64,000 bases of DNA from an uncultured Paracoccaceae bacterium. GTDB taxonomy: Bacteria; Pseudomonadota; Alphaproteobacteria; Rhodobacterales; Rhodobacteraceae. The notes under the pieces were generated by a model, which worked only from the letters and a program-made list of their open reading frames with translations, had not been told where the DNA came from and did no database searches. Made by a program: the position numbers and the translations under genes. The stretch covers positions 62,001-126,000 of the forward strand of contig CANMPL010000004.1 of NCBI GenBank assembly GCA_947499715.1. The letters are read 5' to 3'. Positions 34,558 through 42,896 of this stretch are shown here, one piece after another (the stretch's first letter is position 1; each line of letters starts with the position of its first letter).

Positions 34558-36063
34558 TTAGTCAGTCACCGCCGGTGGTTTCTTCAGCAAGCCGCGCAGG
34601 AACATCGGTGCCACAAACCCGGCGATGGCCGCGATCCAAAGACCAATGGCGATGGGCGACGAGAAGAGATAGGTCACGTCACCGTCCGACAGCGTCATGG
34701 CACGTCGCAACGCGTTTTCCATGTTGCCGCCCAAAAGGATCCCCAAGATCACCGGCACGGTGGGAATGTCGAGCTTGCGCAGGAAGTAGCCCAGCACGCC
34801 GAACGCCACCATCAAGAGCAGGTCAAAGTAGCTACCCGACAACGAGTAGATGCCCACGAAAGAGATCATCGTGACACCCGGCAGCAGGACCCAGGCGGGG
34901 ACCATCAGCACTTTGACGAAGATCTTCACCATCGGCACGTTCATCAGCAAAAGCACCACATTGGCAATCAGGAGCGAGGCGATAAGGCCCCAGACAACCT
35001 CTGGCCGGTCGGTGAACAGGGTCGGGCCGGGGGTGATGTTGAGCGTCATCAGAAGGGCCAGCAGCACCGCCGTGGTGCCGGAGCCGGGCACGCCCAGCGT
35101 CAGCATCGGCACCAGCGCGCCACCGGCGGCGGCGTTGTTGCCGGCCTCGGGGGCGGCAACGCCTTTGGGCACCCCTGTGCCAAAGCCGCCCTTGTCTCCG
35201 GCGATGGATTTTTCCGACATATAGGCCAGGAACGACCCCAGTGATGCCCCGGCACCCGGCAGGATGCCCGCGACAAAGCCAACGCCAGAGGCACGCAACA
35301 TGGTCCATTTGGTGGACATGATGTCTTTCCAAGGGATGCGGACCTTGTCGAGTTTGACGCCGATGGAGGAGCCCTTGCCGTGGCTTTCGATGAAGAAAAA
35401 GATCTCTGCGATGGCAAACAGGCCGACGATGGCCACAAGGAAATCAATGCCGTCATAAAGGTGCAGGTTGCCGCCCGTCAGGCGTGGCAGGCCAGAGGAG
35501 CTGTCGACACCGATGGTGGCGATGCCAAGGCCGATACAGGCGGCCAGCGCTGCCTTGGCCTGGTTGTTGGAGGCCATGCCGCCAAGGGTGCAGAAGGCCA
35601 GCAGATACAGGGCGAAGTATTCGGCAGGGCCAAAGAGGAAGGCCACACGCGCCAGTGACGGGGCCAGCAGCATCAACCCGATGGTGGCCAAGAGCGCGCC
35701 CACGAAAGAGGCCACGCCAGAGAGCACCAGCGCGTCGCCCGCGCGGCCCTGTTTTGCCATCGGGTAGCCGTCCAGCGTGGTCATCAGGGCCGGTTCATCG
35801 CCGGGGATATTGAGCAGGATCGAACTGATCCGCCCGCCATACATTGCGCCGTAGTAGACGGAGGTCATCAGGACGAGTGCGCTTGTCGCATCAAGCCCGA
35901 GCGTGAAGGTGATCGGGATCAGGATGGCGACGCCGTTGGATGGCCCAAGGCCCGGCAGCGCGCCGATGATGGTGCCCAGAAAGCAGCCACAAACGGCCAG
36001 AAACAAGGTGTAGGGTGACAGCGCGACGCCAAAGCCAATCGCAAGGTTCGATAGGATGTCCAC
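34558..36063 (-). CDS. tctA: Tripartite tricarboxylate transporter, large permease TctA
   Basis: TctA is the 12-helix permease of the TTT uptake system. The 501-residue protein is hydrophobic throughout and carries the family motif GALPGLGPSNGVAILIP near residue 35 and a second GILPGAGASLGSFLAYMSE near residue 265. It lies 3 nt after tctB and before the AtuA/DUF4387 pair on the minus strand. Substrate cannot be inferred from TctA. Confidence 0.95.
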   Translation of the reverse strand: MDILSNLAIGFGVALSPYTLFLAVCGCFLGTIIGALPGLGPSNGVAILIPITFTLGLDATSALVLMTSVYYGAMYGGRISSILLNIPGDEPALMTTLDGYPMAKQGRAGDALVLSGVASFVGALLATIGLMLLAPSLARVAFLFGPAEYFALYLLAFCTLGGMASNNQAKAALAACIGLGIATIGVDSSSGLPRLTGGNLHLYDGIDFLVAIVGLFAIAEIFFFIESHGKGSSIGVKLDKVRIPWKDIMSTKWTMLRASGVGFVAGILPGAGASLGSFLAYMSEKSIAGDKGGFGTGVPKGVAAPEAGNNAAAGGALVPMLTLGVPGSGTTAVLLALLMTLNITPGPTLFTDRPEVVWGLIASLLIANVVLLLMNVPMVKIFVKVLMVPAWVLLPGVTMISFVGIYSLSGSYFDLLLMVAFGVLGYFLRKLDIPTVPVILGILLGGNMENALRRAMTLSDGDVTYLFSSPIAIGLWIAAIAGFVAPMFLRGLLKKPPAVTD

Positions 36064-36066
36064 GGA

Positions 36067-36555
36067 TCAGTGCCCCACGAATGGAATGAGAATTGAGATT
36101 GCGTCCCAGAGTTTGGCCGGGGTTGGGATGCGGTAGGCCACGATATTGCCAAGGCCAAGCGCGTATTTGAACAGCACAAACAGGCCAAGCGACAGGCCAA
36201 GGCCCGACAGGGCGGCTGGCACAAAACGCGGCGAGATCTGGTAGCTGAGGATGCCTGCCGCAAAGATCGTGGGCAGGATAAAGCCCAGCGGTGTCAGCAA
36301 CACGGCGTAGACGGCCAACACCAGCACAGCGAGCGCCATGTTGATCCAGGTCGCAGCCGGGGGCCAATCAGGGTCATCGTCCGGTTTGAACAGCATGAAA
36401 AGAGAGCAGATCGCAGCAACAGTCCCGATCATATAGGGAAAGAGCTTGGGCAGGAATTCGCCCGAAAACATGTTTGTCTGGATCTGAGTGGCGGCCGCGA
36501 GATACGCGACCGCCGTGATCAGAGCGACCAGACCAAATATCCGGTCAGCAGCCAT
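36067..36555 (-). CDS. tctB: Tripartite tricarboxylate transporter, small permease TctB
   Basis: A 162-residue protein with four membrane segments (for example GLVALITAVAYLAAA, YMIGTVAAICSLFML, WINMALAVLVLAVYAVLL, FVPAALSGLGLSLGLFVLF), as in TctB. Its start is one base from the tctC stop and its stop is 3 nt from tctA, so the three transporter genes form one unit. Confidence 0.92.
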   Translation of the reverse strand: MAADRIFGLVALITAVAYLAAATQIQTNMFSGEFLPKLFPYMIGTVAAICSLFMLFKPDDDPDWPPAATWINMALAVLVLAVYAVLLTPLGFILPTIFAAGILSYQISPRFVPAALSGLGLSLGLFVLFKYALGLGNIVAYRIPTPAKLWDAISILIPFVGH

Positions 36556-37520
36556 TACTGAGTGACCCCCAGCTCGGCGCTCATGGAGGCGATGTCAGCG
36601 ACAAGGCCGTCGACGTATGACTGGAAGTCGCCGCCGACTTTGGTGAACGGTGCAAGGCCGTTGTCAGCCATGGCCTGTGCCCACTCGTCACTGTCAGCAA
36701 CCATCTGCAGCTTTTCCGCCCACTCGTTAAAGCGCTCGTCAGAGATGCCCTTTGGCACGTAAAGACCACGCCAGTTCACGGCCACGACAGGGAAGCCCTG
36801 CTCTGTCGCGGTGGGGATGTCTTCAAAGCCCGGCACACGCTCGTCCGTCAGGACTGCGATGACGCGGATGTCGCCATTGGCAAGGAAGGACACGACTTCG
36901 GACATGTCGCCGGTCATGGCTTGGGTAAAGCCGCCAACGGTTTGTGTGATCGCGTCAGCGCCACCGTCCACACCGATGTATTTCACGGATGTGATGTCGG
37001 TGAAGCCTGCCTCTTTCAGCACCATCAGGGGCTTGAGGTGGTCAAAGCCGCCCACGGCAGAGCCGCCAGCGAATGCAACCGAACCGGGATCGGCCAGAAT
37101 GGCGTCAACCAGATCGTTCAGCGACTGGTACGGGCTGTCGGCGGCCACAACGATGACGCCCGGATCAGCACCGATGGCACCCACAAAGCGCACCTGATCG
37201 GCGGTCATGCCAGCATAGGCGTTTTGTGCCAGACGTGTCGTTGTCGCCGAAGAGGCCGCCACGATCAGGTCAGGGTCATCGCCGCGCTCTGCCACGACAG
37301 AGTTATAGGCCAGACCACCACCCGCGCCGGGCATATTGGTGACTTGAACAGGTGCGTCAACCGCGCCGATGTCAAACAGGATCTTGCCGATCTGGCGGCA
37401 GGTAAAGTCCCAGCCACCGCCGGGGTTGGCGGGTGCAATGCACTCGGCCGCGGTTGCGGTCGTGCCGCCAAAAGACAGCATCGCTGTCAGGGCGAATGCG
37501 CCCAGTGTCGTCTTTTTCAT
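36555..37520 (-). CDS. tctC: Tripartite tricarboxylate transporter substrate-binding protein TctC
   Basis: The periplasmic solute receptor of the TTT system. The start at 37520 (MKKTTLGAFALTAML) is preferred since GGAGGA lies upstream and a clean signal peptide follows, cleaved near TATAAE; the track start at 37595 adds 25 residues before the signal. The 321-residue protein has AECIAPANPGGGWDFTCRQIGK at the mature N-terminus, the pocket-forming NPGGGWD motif of the family. Ligand is not determined. It is first in the operon and divergent from the two-component genes. Confidence 0.94.
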   Translation of the reverse strand: MKKTTLGAFALTAMLSFGGTTATAAECIAPANPGGGWDFTCRQIGKILFDIGAVDAPVQVTNMPGAGGGLAYNSVVAERGDDPDLIVAASSATTTRLAQNAYAGMTADQVRFVGAIGADPGVIVVAADSPYQSLNDLVDAILADPGSVAFAGGSAVGGFDHLKPLMVLKEAGFTDITSVKYIGVDGGADAITQTVGGFTQAMTGDMSEVVSFLANGDIRVIAVLTDERVPGFEDIPTATEQGFPVVAVNWRGLYVPKGISDERFNEWAEKLQMVADSDEWAQAMADNGLAPFTKVGGDFQSYVDGLVADIASMSAELGVTQ

Positions 37521-37593
37521 AATGTGGTTCCTCCCAGAACTTCGTTGGCAAATGGGCACCATTGGCCCCTTGCTGCGCCCACCCTTTCGCCGC

Positions 37594-37615
37594 AACCTGA
37601 CAAGAACCTGTCATG
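37594..37615. promoter_or_regulatory. Tandem 11-bp repeats, candidate response-regulator operator
   Basis: AACCTGACAAG is followed immediately by AACCTGTCATG, two direct repeats phased by 11 bp, one helical turn. OmpR-class regulators bind such tandem repeats. It sits in the 123-bp divergent region between tctC and the response-regulator gene. Confidence 0.5.
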
Positions 37616-37643
37616 GAACAGGAAATCGTCACGGGAGGCGAAA

Positions 37644-38309
37644 TTGCGGTTCTTACTGGTCGAAGATCACCCCGAACTGGGTGCGTCGGTACAGACCCGG
37701 CTGGCGCTGGATGGCCACGCCGTGGATTGGGCCGCCACATTGGCCGAGGCAGAGGATCACACCGCCACCGCAAGCTATGATCTGATCTTGCTGGATATCA
37801 TGCTGCCCGATGGCGACGGGCGCGATTTTCTGGCTGCCGAACGCAGGCGCGGACGCGACACGCCGGTGATCGTGATGACGGCCCGTTCAGCAGTGTCCGA
37901 CCGGGTCGAAATGCTGGATACCGGGGCCGATGACTATGTGACAAAGCCTTTTGATTTCGCAGAGTTAGAGGCCCGCGTGCGCGCGGTTCTGCGCCGGCGG
38001 TCCGGGGTCGCCCAAACGATGCAGACCTATGCCGATCTGGCCTTTGATCCGCTGGCCGCGACAGTCACCATCGCGGGCGATGCACGCGAGCTGCGAAACC
38101 GCGAACTGCGCCTGTTCGAGATCCTTGTCGCAGCGCCCGACAGGATCTTTTCCAAAGCGCAATTATGTGACCGATTGCTGAACGCCGCAGAGGCCGTGAC
38201 CGACAACGCGATCGAGGTTTATGTGGGCCGGTTGCGCAAAAAGCTGGAAGGGTCGCAAGCGCGGATCGAAACGGTGCGCGGCGTGGGCTACAGGCTGACA
38301 ACGGGATGA
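37644..38309 (+). CDS. tctD: OmpR-family response regulator (TctD-like)
   Basis: A two-component regulator likely controlling the divergent tct operon. It starts with TTG at 37644, with GGGAGGCG 4-10 nt upstream; the track ATG at 36921 is far inside tctC antisense. The 221-residue protein has a receiver domain with phospho-acceptor Asp51 (LILLDIMLPDG), conserved Lys101 (YVTKPFD), and a C-terminal winged helix with RNRELRLFEIL and VYVGRLRKKLEG. Its stop overlaps the kinase ATG. TctD is used by analogy with known tct regulators. Confidence 0.9.
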   Translation: MRFLLVEDHPELGASVQTRLALDGHAVDWAATLAEAEDHTATASYDLILLDIMLPDGDGRDFLAAERRRGRDTPVIVMTARSAVSDRVEMLDTGADDYVTKPFDFAELEARVRAVLRRRSGVAQTMQTYADLAFDPLAATVTIAGDARELRNRELRLFEILVAAPDRIFSKAQLCDRLLNAAEAVTDNAIEVYVGRLRKKLEGSQARIETVRGVGYRLTTG

Positions 38310-39679
38310 TGAGCCTGCTGCGTCCCAGCGATTCGATTCGTCGCAGGCTGGTGTTGCAGCTGCTGGCGGTGGCCGCGACGCTTGCCGTGCTGATGTTCTT
38401 TCTGGTGCGGACCGTGGCTGATGCCGCCGTCGAAAAGGCGCATGACAATTTGCTGGGGGCGGCCACGCTGGCCATCGCCGAAGAATTGCGCGGCGGTGCG
38501 GACGGGCTTAGCGTCGATATCCCCTATGCGGCCTTTGCGATGCTGGGGGCTGCGGGGCAGGACCGGATGTTTTACCGCATTCTGGTGGGCGATCAGACGA
38601 TCACCGGATACGAGGATTTGCCCGCCCCGGTGGATGCACAGGGGCTTGGGCTGACGTTTTATAGCCGCGATTATCTGGATCTGCCGGTCCGGGTGGCGGC
38701 GGTCAGCCGGTCGGTGCTGGTGGATGGACGGAGCCGGACGGTGCAGGTTCTTGTCGCGCAGACCTTGGCCGCCCGAGAGGCGATCAACGACCAGATGGCT
38801 TATCGCGCGGCGGGTCTGTCGCTTGGCTTTTTTGCACTGGCCGCGTTTCTGTCGGTGCTGACGGCGCGGTCGGTTTTGCAGCCGCTTAACAATCTGGCAG
38901 AGGCCGTGGAACGGCGCGGCCCCCATGATCTGCGCCCGGTATCGCGCAACGTGCCGCGCGAATTAGCCCCGCTGATGGGGGCGCTGAACGGCTTTATCTC
39001 TCGGCTGCGCGGGTCGCTGAACCGGACCGAGACGCTGATCACCGAAGCCGCGCATCACGTCCGCACGCCTTTGGCCAGTCTGCGCGCGCAGACCGAGATC
39101 GCGCTGCGGCAGTCCGATGATGATGCCACCCGCGCCACCTTGCGCGGTGTCATCCGGGCGGTGGACGATAGTGCGCGGTCGGCGGGGCAGCTTTTGGATC
39201 ATGCCACGGTGGTCTATCGCAGCGATCAGCAGGCGGGCGAGGCTGCGGATCTGACAGAGCTGGTGCGTGGCGTGGCGCAAAGCCATCAGGCGCTTGCTGA
39301 TATGCGCGATATAGATCTGCGCGTCATAGTGCCGGACGGGCCGGTGCATCTGTCGTTTGACCAATTGCTGCTGGAAAGTGCGCTGCGCAACCTGATTGAT
39401 AATGCGATCAAATACTCCAGCCCCGGCGGAGAGGTCGAGGTCGCCTTGACCCGGGACGGCATTGTGACCGTGAAAGATCGGGGCCGGGGGCTGCAAGGCG
39501 CGGATCCCGGCACGCTGACAGCGCGGTTTCAGCGCGGGCAGAATGTGGATGATGTGATTGGATCGGGGCTTGGGCTGACGATCGTAACCGAAGTGGCCAA
39601 GGCTCAGGGCGGTCGCCTGACCTTGGCAGAGCGGGAAGGGGGCGGTGTATGCGCAACTTGGGTTTTATCCTTGGGGTGA
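38306..39679 (+). CDS. tctE: Sensor histidine kinase (TctE-like)
   Basis: The 457-residue kinase has an N-terminal membrane helix (LVLQLLAVAATLAVLMFFLV), a periplasmic sensor region of about 130 residues, a second helix (LSLGFFALAAFLSVLTA), HAMP-like sequence, the phosphorylated-His motif EAAHHVRTPLASLRAQ near residue 248, an N-box NLIDNAIKYSSPGG and a G-box GSGLGLTIV. It overlaps the regulator by 4 nt and the following binding-protein gene by 31 nt. It resembles TctE kinases that respond to tricarboxylates. Confidence 0.9.
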   Translation: MMSLLRPSDSIRRRLVLQLLAVAATLAVLMFFLVRTVADAAVEKAHDNLLGAATLAIAEELRGGADGLSVDIPYAAFAMLGAAGQDRMFYRILVGDQTITGYEDLPAPVDAQGLGLTFYSRDYLDLPVRVAAVSRSVLVDGRSRTVQVLVAQTLAAREAINDQMAYRAAGLSLGFFALAAFLSVLTARSVLQPLNNLAEAVERRGPHDLRPVSRNVPRELAPLMGALNGFISRLRGSLNRTETLITEAAHHVRTPLASLRAQTEIALRQSDDDATRATLRGVIRAVDDSARSAGQLLDHATVVYRSDQQAGEAADLTELVRGVAQSHQALADMRDIDLRVIVPDGPVHLSFDQLLLESALRNLIDNAIKYSSPGGEVEVALTRDGIVTVKDRGRGLQGADPGTLTARFQRGQNVDDVIGSGLGLTIVTEVAKAQGGRLTLAEREGGGVCATWVLSLG

Positions 39680-40677
39680 TGCTTTGGGCCGGTTGGGCGC
39701 AGGCGTTTGAGATTGAAGAGGTTGCCGTCTTTGAAGGCGCGCCGGACGGTCCGGCCCTGCATATCCTGTCCACCACCGACACGCAGGCCTTTGCGCCGCT
39801 GATTGCGGCGTTTCAGTCCGTCAATCCAGAGGTGACGGTGCATTACACCGTCGCGGGCAGCCAAGAGGTTTACGCGGCCATCTTTGAAGAAGGCGCGGCC
39901 TTTGATCTGGTTGTCTCCTCGGCGATGGATTTGCAGATGAAGCTGGCCAATGACGGCTTTGGTCTGGCGCACAGGTCTGACGCCACGGCGGCCCTGCCGG
40001 AATGGGCGCGGTGGTCGGATCAGCTCTTTGCCTTTGCGCAGGAACCGGTGGTTCTGATCGCGAACCGGGCAGAATTTGCAGGCCTGCCCCTGCCCAAGAC
40101 CCGCGACGATCTAATCCGTCTGATGCGCGAATACCCGGACCGCTTTCGTGGCCGGATCGGCACCTATGACCCGAACCTGTCGGGCGCGGGCTATTTGTTT
40201 GCCACACAGGACGCGCGGCAGTCGGACACGATCTGGCGGCTGGCAGAGGTGATGGGCGGGCTGGACCCGGCACTCTTTGGATCCAGCGGGGCGATGATTG
40301 ACGGGGTGAAATCCGGCGATCTGATGGTGGCCTACAATGTCGTGGGCAGCTATGCCGCTGCACGCTTGGGGACGGACGGGCCGGGCGTCGTGATCGAGGC
40401 GCAGGACTTTACCCATGTGCTGCTGCGCACTGCCCTGATTCCGCGTACAGCGGATGCGCCCAATCGGGGTGCCGCTTTCCTTGATTTTCTGCTGTCCGAA
40501 GATGGGCAGAACCTGATCGAGGCTGAAACGGGGCTGCCCAAGATCAACGAGGCAGCCCTTGCAGCAAGCCCGCATTTGCGGCCTATCCGGCTGGATCTGG
40601 GGCTTTTGGTCTTTGTTGATCCGCTGATGCGGCAAAGGTTTCTGGCCGAATGGCAGGCGGCGGTTTTGCAGCCGTGA
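39649..40677 (+). CDS. Orphan periplasmic substrate-binding protein
   Basis: A 342-residue extracytoplasmic binding protein with a signal peptide (GFILGVMLWAGWAQA, cleavage near residue 19) and a mature part in the iron(III)/2-aminoethylphosphonate-type periplasmic-binding class (LHILSTTDTQAFAPLIAAFQ, later NLSGAGYLFATQDAR). No permease or ATPase gene is near. It begins 31 nt inside the kinase gene, so it is co-expressed with the sensor. A likely role is to present a ligand to the kinase, but it could also belong to a transporter elsewhere. Confidence 0.8.
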   Translation: MRNLGFILGVMLWAGWAQAFEIEEVAVFEGAPDGPALHILSTTDTQAFAPLIAAFQSVNPEVTVHYTVAGSQEVYAAIFEEGAAFDLVVSSAMDLQMKLANDGFGLAHRSDATAALPEWARWSDQLFAFAQEPVVLIANRAEFAGLPLPKTRDDLIRLMREYPDRFRGRIGTYDPNLSGAGYLFATQDARQSDTIWRLAEVMGGLDPALFGSSGAMIDGVKSGDLMVAYNVVGSYAAARLGTDGPGVVIEAQDFTHVLLRTALIPRTADAPNRGAAFLDFLLSEDGQNLIEAETGLPKINEAALAASPHLRPIRLDLGLLVFVDPLMRQRFLAEWQAAVLQP

Positions 40678-40708
40678 CAGTGGCCGCGTTTGCGGCTAGG
40701 ACGCGCGG

Positions 40709-41737
40709 ATGAACGTGATTACCTTTCAGATCGGCGACAACCCCGCCCCACGGCTGGACAAGGCGCTGGCGCTGTTTGTGCCAATAGACGCGGACCTCAG
40801 CCGGTCGCGGCTGGTCAAGCTGATCGCGGAAGGTGCGGTTGCGATTGACGGCACGGTGGTCACCGACGCCAAGCACAAGGTTGCGCCGGGCGCAGAGGTC
40901 GTGATCAGCGTCGCCCCGGCAGCGACGCCGGATCACATCGCGGCAGAAGATATCCCGCTGAATGTTGTGTTCGAAGATTCCGACCTGATTGTCGTGAATA
41001 AACCGGCGGGGATGGTCGTGCATCCGGCCCCCGGCACGCCGAATGGCACCTTGGTCAATGCGCTGATGCATCATTGCGGCGATGATCTGTCCGGTGTCGG
41101 CGGGGTCAAACGCCCCGGTATCGTCCACCGGATCGACAAGGACACCAGTGGCCTTCTGGTCGCGGCAAAATCGGATGCGGCCCACAATGGGCTGGCCAAG
41201 CAATTTGCCGATCATACCGTCGACCGGCGCTATCTGGCGGTCTGCTACGGTGTGCCCGACACCGCCGACCCACGGCTGCGCGGCATCAAGGGCACGTCAT
41301 TTGAGCCCGGCAATATCCTCAAGGTGCAGACCTTTCTGGGACGCCACAGGACCGACCGCCAAAGGCAAGCGGTGTCGTTTGAGCAGGGGCGTCATGCGGT
41401 GACGCGGGTGCGCGTCGTCGATCCTCTCGGCTCTCCTCCGGCGGGGGCGCTGGTGGAATGCTGGCTGGAAACAGGGCGGACCCACCAGATCCGTGTGCAT
41501 ATGGCCCATGTGGGTCATGCGCTGATCGGTGATCCGGTCTATGGCGGGCGCAGAAAGCTGAGCGAAAAGGCCATTGGGGTCGATGGCGTGGCCGCCGCCG
41601 CGGGCTTTGCCCGGCAGGCGTTGCACGCGGCGACATTGGGGTTTGAACATCCGGTGACGGGCCAAAGACTTGAATTTGAAGCGGAATTGCCAGCCGACAT
41701 GGCCGATTTACTGGCGAAAATGCACAAACCACACTGA
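40709..41737 (+). CDS. rluD: RluA/RluD-family 23S rRNA pseudouridine synthase
   Basis: It isomerises uridines in large-subunit rRNA. The 342-residue protein has an N-terminal S4 RNA-binding domain (LSRSRLVKLIAEGAVAIDG) and the catalytic-Asp block PGIVHRIDKDTSGLLVAAKSD near residue 135, then the family motif GRTHQIRVHMAHVGHALIGDPVYGG. RluD is the closest assignment by length and S4 domain; RluA or RluC cannot be excluded by eye. It is 31 nt after the binding-protein gene and upstream of rpoH. Confidence 0.9.
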   Translation: MNVITFQIGDNPAPRLDKALALFVPIDADLSRSRLVKLIAEGAVAIDGTVVTDAKHKVAPGAEVVISVAPAATPDHIAAEDIPLNVVFEDSDLIVVNKPAGMVVHPAPGTPNGTLVNALMHHCGDDLSGVGGVKRPGIVHRIDKDTSGLLVAAKSDAAHNGLAKQFADHTVDRRYLAVCYGVPDTADPRLRGIKGTSFEPGNILKVQTFLGRHRTDRQRQAVSFEQGRHAVTRVRVVDPLGSPPAGALVECWLETGRTHQIRVHMAHVGHALIGDPVYGGRRKLSEKAIGVDGVAAAAGFARQALHAATLGFEHPVTGQRLEFEAELPADMADLLAKMHKPH

Positions 41738-41832
41738 AATACACGATCATCTGTGCGTGAGCGCACTACACCAACCCTTCACATCACCGGACGGTGTATT
41801 CATTTATTGTTTACGAAATCACGCCACATGGT

Positions 41833-41861
41833 CTTGAACCAACAGTAACAACAACCCATAT
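41833..41861 (+). promoter_or_regulatory. Sigma-32-type promoter before rpoH
   Basis: CTTGAAC, a 15-nt spacer and CCCATAT form a heat-shock (sigma-32) promoter, 45 nt before the rpoH ATG. It implies that RpoH amplifies its own expression. Spacing fits the known CTTGAAA/CCCCAT consensus. Confidence 0.6.
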
Positions 41862-41906
41862 CCATGTTAAGCCCGTAAACATTGGGCGACGAGAGGGATA
41901 AATATT

Positions 41907-42803
41907 ATGGCCAACTATGCAAATCTACCAGCACCCACCCCAGAAGGCGGTCTGAACCGGTATATGCAGGAAATCCGCAAGTTCCCCATGTTGGAACCAG
42001 AGGAAGAATACATGCTGGCCAAGCGCTGGGTCGAGGATGAAGACACAGAAGCAGCCCACAAGATGGTGACATCGCACCTGCGTTTGGCCGCCAAAATTGC
42101 GATGGGATATCGTGGTTATGGCCTGCCACAGGCGGAAGTCATCTCTGAGGCGAATGTCGGCCTGATGCAGGCGGTCAAGAAGTTTGACCCCGAAAAAGGA
42201 TTCCGTCTTGCGACCTATGCCATGTGGTGGATCCGCGCGAGCATTCAGGAATACGTTCTGCGGTCATGGTCGATGGTCAAGCTGGGCACGACATCGGCGC
42301 AGAAAAAGCTGTTCTTCAATCTGCGCAAGGCGAAAAACCGCATTGGTGCATTCGAAGACGGTGACCTGCGTCCTGAAAACGTGGCCCGGATTGCCAAGGA
42401 TCTTGGCGTGACCGAAACCGAAGTCATCAGCATGAATGGCCGCCTGTCGGGTGGTGACGCGAGCCTGAACGCGACCGTCGGGTCCGAAGGCGAGGGCACC
42501 ATGCAATGGCAGGACTGGCTTGAGGATGAAGACGCCGATCAGGCGGGCGACTACGAGGCCAAGGACGAATTGGACGCGCGCCGCGAATTGCTGGCAGAGG
42601 CGATGGACGTGCTGAATGACCGAGAAAAGGACATTCTGGTGCAGCGTCGTCTGGCCGAGGAAACGATCACGCTTGAGGATCTGAGTGGCCAATATGACGT
42701 CAGCCGCGAGCGCATTCGCCAGATCGAAGTGCGCGCGTTTGAGAAGCTGCAAAAGCGGATGAAAGAGCTTGCGAAGGCAAAAGGCATGCTCGAATCCGCC
42801 TGA
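41907..42803 (+). CDS. rpoH: RNA polymerase sigma-32 factor RpoH
   Basis: The heat-shock sigma factor. The 298-residue protein has region 2 (VTSHLRLAAKIAMGYRGYG, LATYAMWWIRASIQEYVLRSW), the diagnostic RpoH box QKKLFFNLRKAK near residue 131, and region 4 with [19 protein letters not shown]. Alphaproteobacteria often carry two RpoH paralogues; only one is in the window. A sigma-32-like promoter and a clear terminator flank it, so it is likely its own transcription unit. Confidence 0.96.
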   Translation: MANYANLPAPTPEGGLNRYMQEIRKFPMLEPEEEYMLAKRWVEDEDTEAAHKMVTSHLRLAAKIAMGYRGYGLPQAEVISEANVGLMQAVKKFDPEKGFRLATYAMWWIRASIQEYVLRSWSMVKLGTTSAQKKLFFNLRKAKNRIGAFEDGDLRPENVARIAKDLGVTETEVISMNGRLSGGDASLNATVGSEGEGTMQWQDWLEDEDADQAGDYEAKDELDARRELLAEAMDVLNDREKDILVQRRLAEETITLEDLSGQYDVSRERIRQIEVRAFEKLQKRMKELAKAKGMLESA

Positions 42804-42835
42804 TTGTCGCCACACTGTCAACAATAAACACTTTT

Positions 42836-42863
42836 AGGCATCGCTTGAGGGCGGTGCCTTTTT
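42836..42863 (+). terminator. Rho-independent terminator after rpoH
   Basis: AGGCATCGC pairs with GCGGTGCCT (one G-U pair) around a TTGAGG loop, followed by a five-T tract, 33 nt after the rpoH stop. Confidence 0.8.
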
Positions 42864-42896
42864 CGTTTGGCGCGGCATTATGACAGGAGGCTGATG

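Noticed and set aside
36921-37643. N-terminal extension of the response regulator in the ORF track
   Set aside because: Lies antisense to tctC; the receiver domain begins at the TTG at 37644, which has a good ribosome site.
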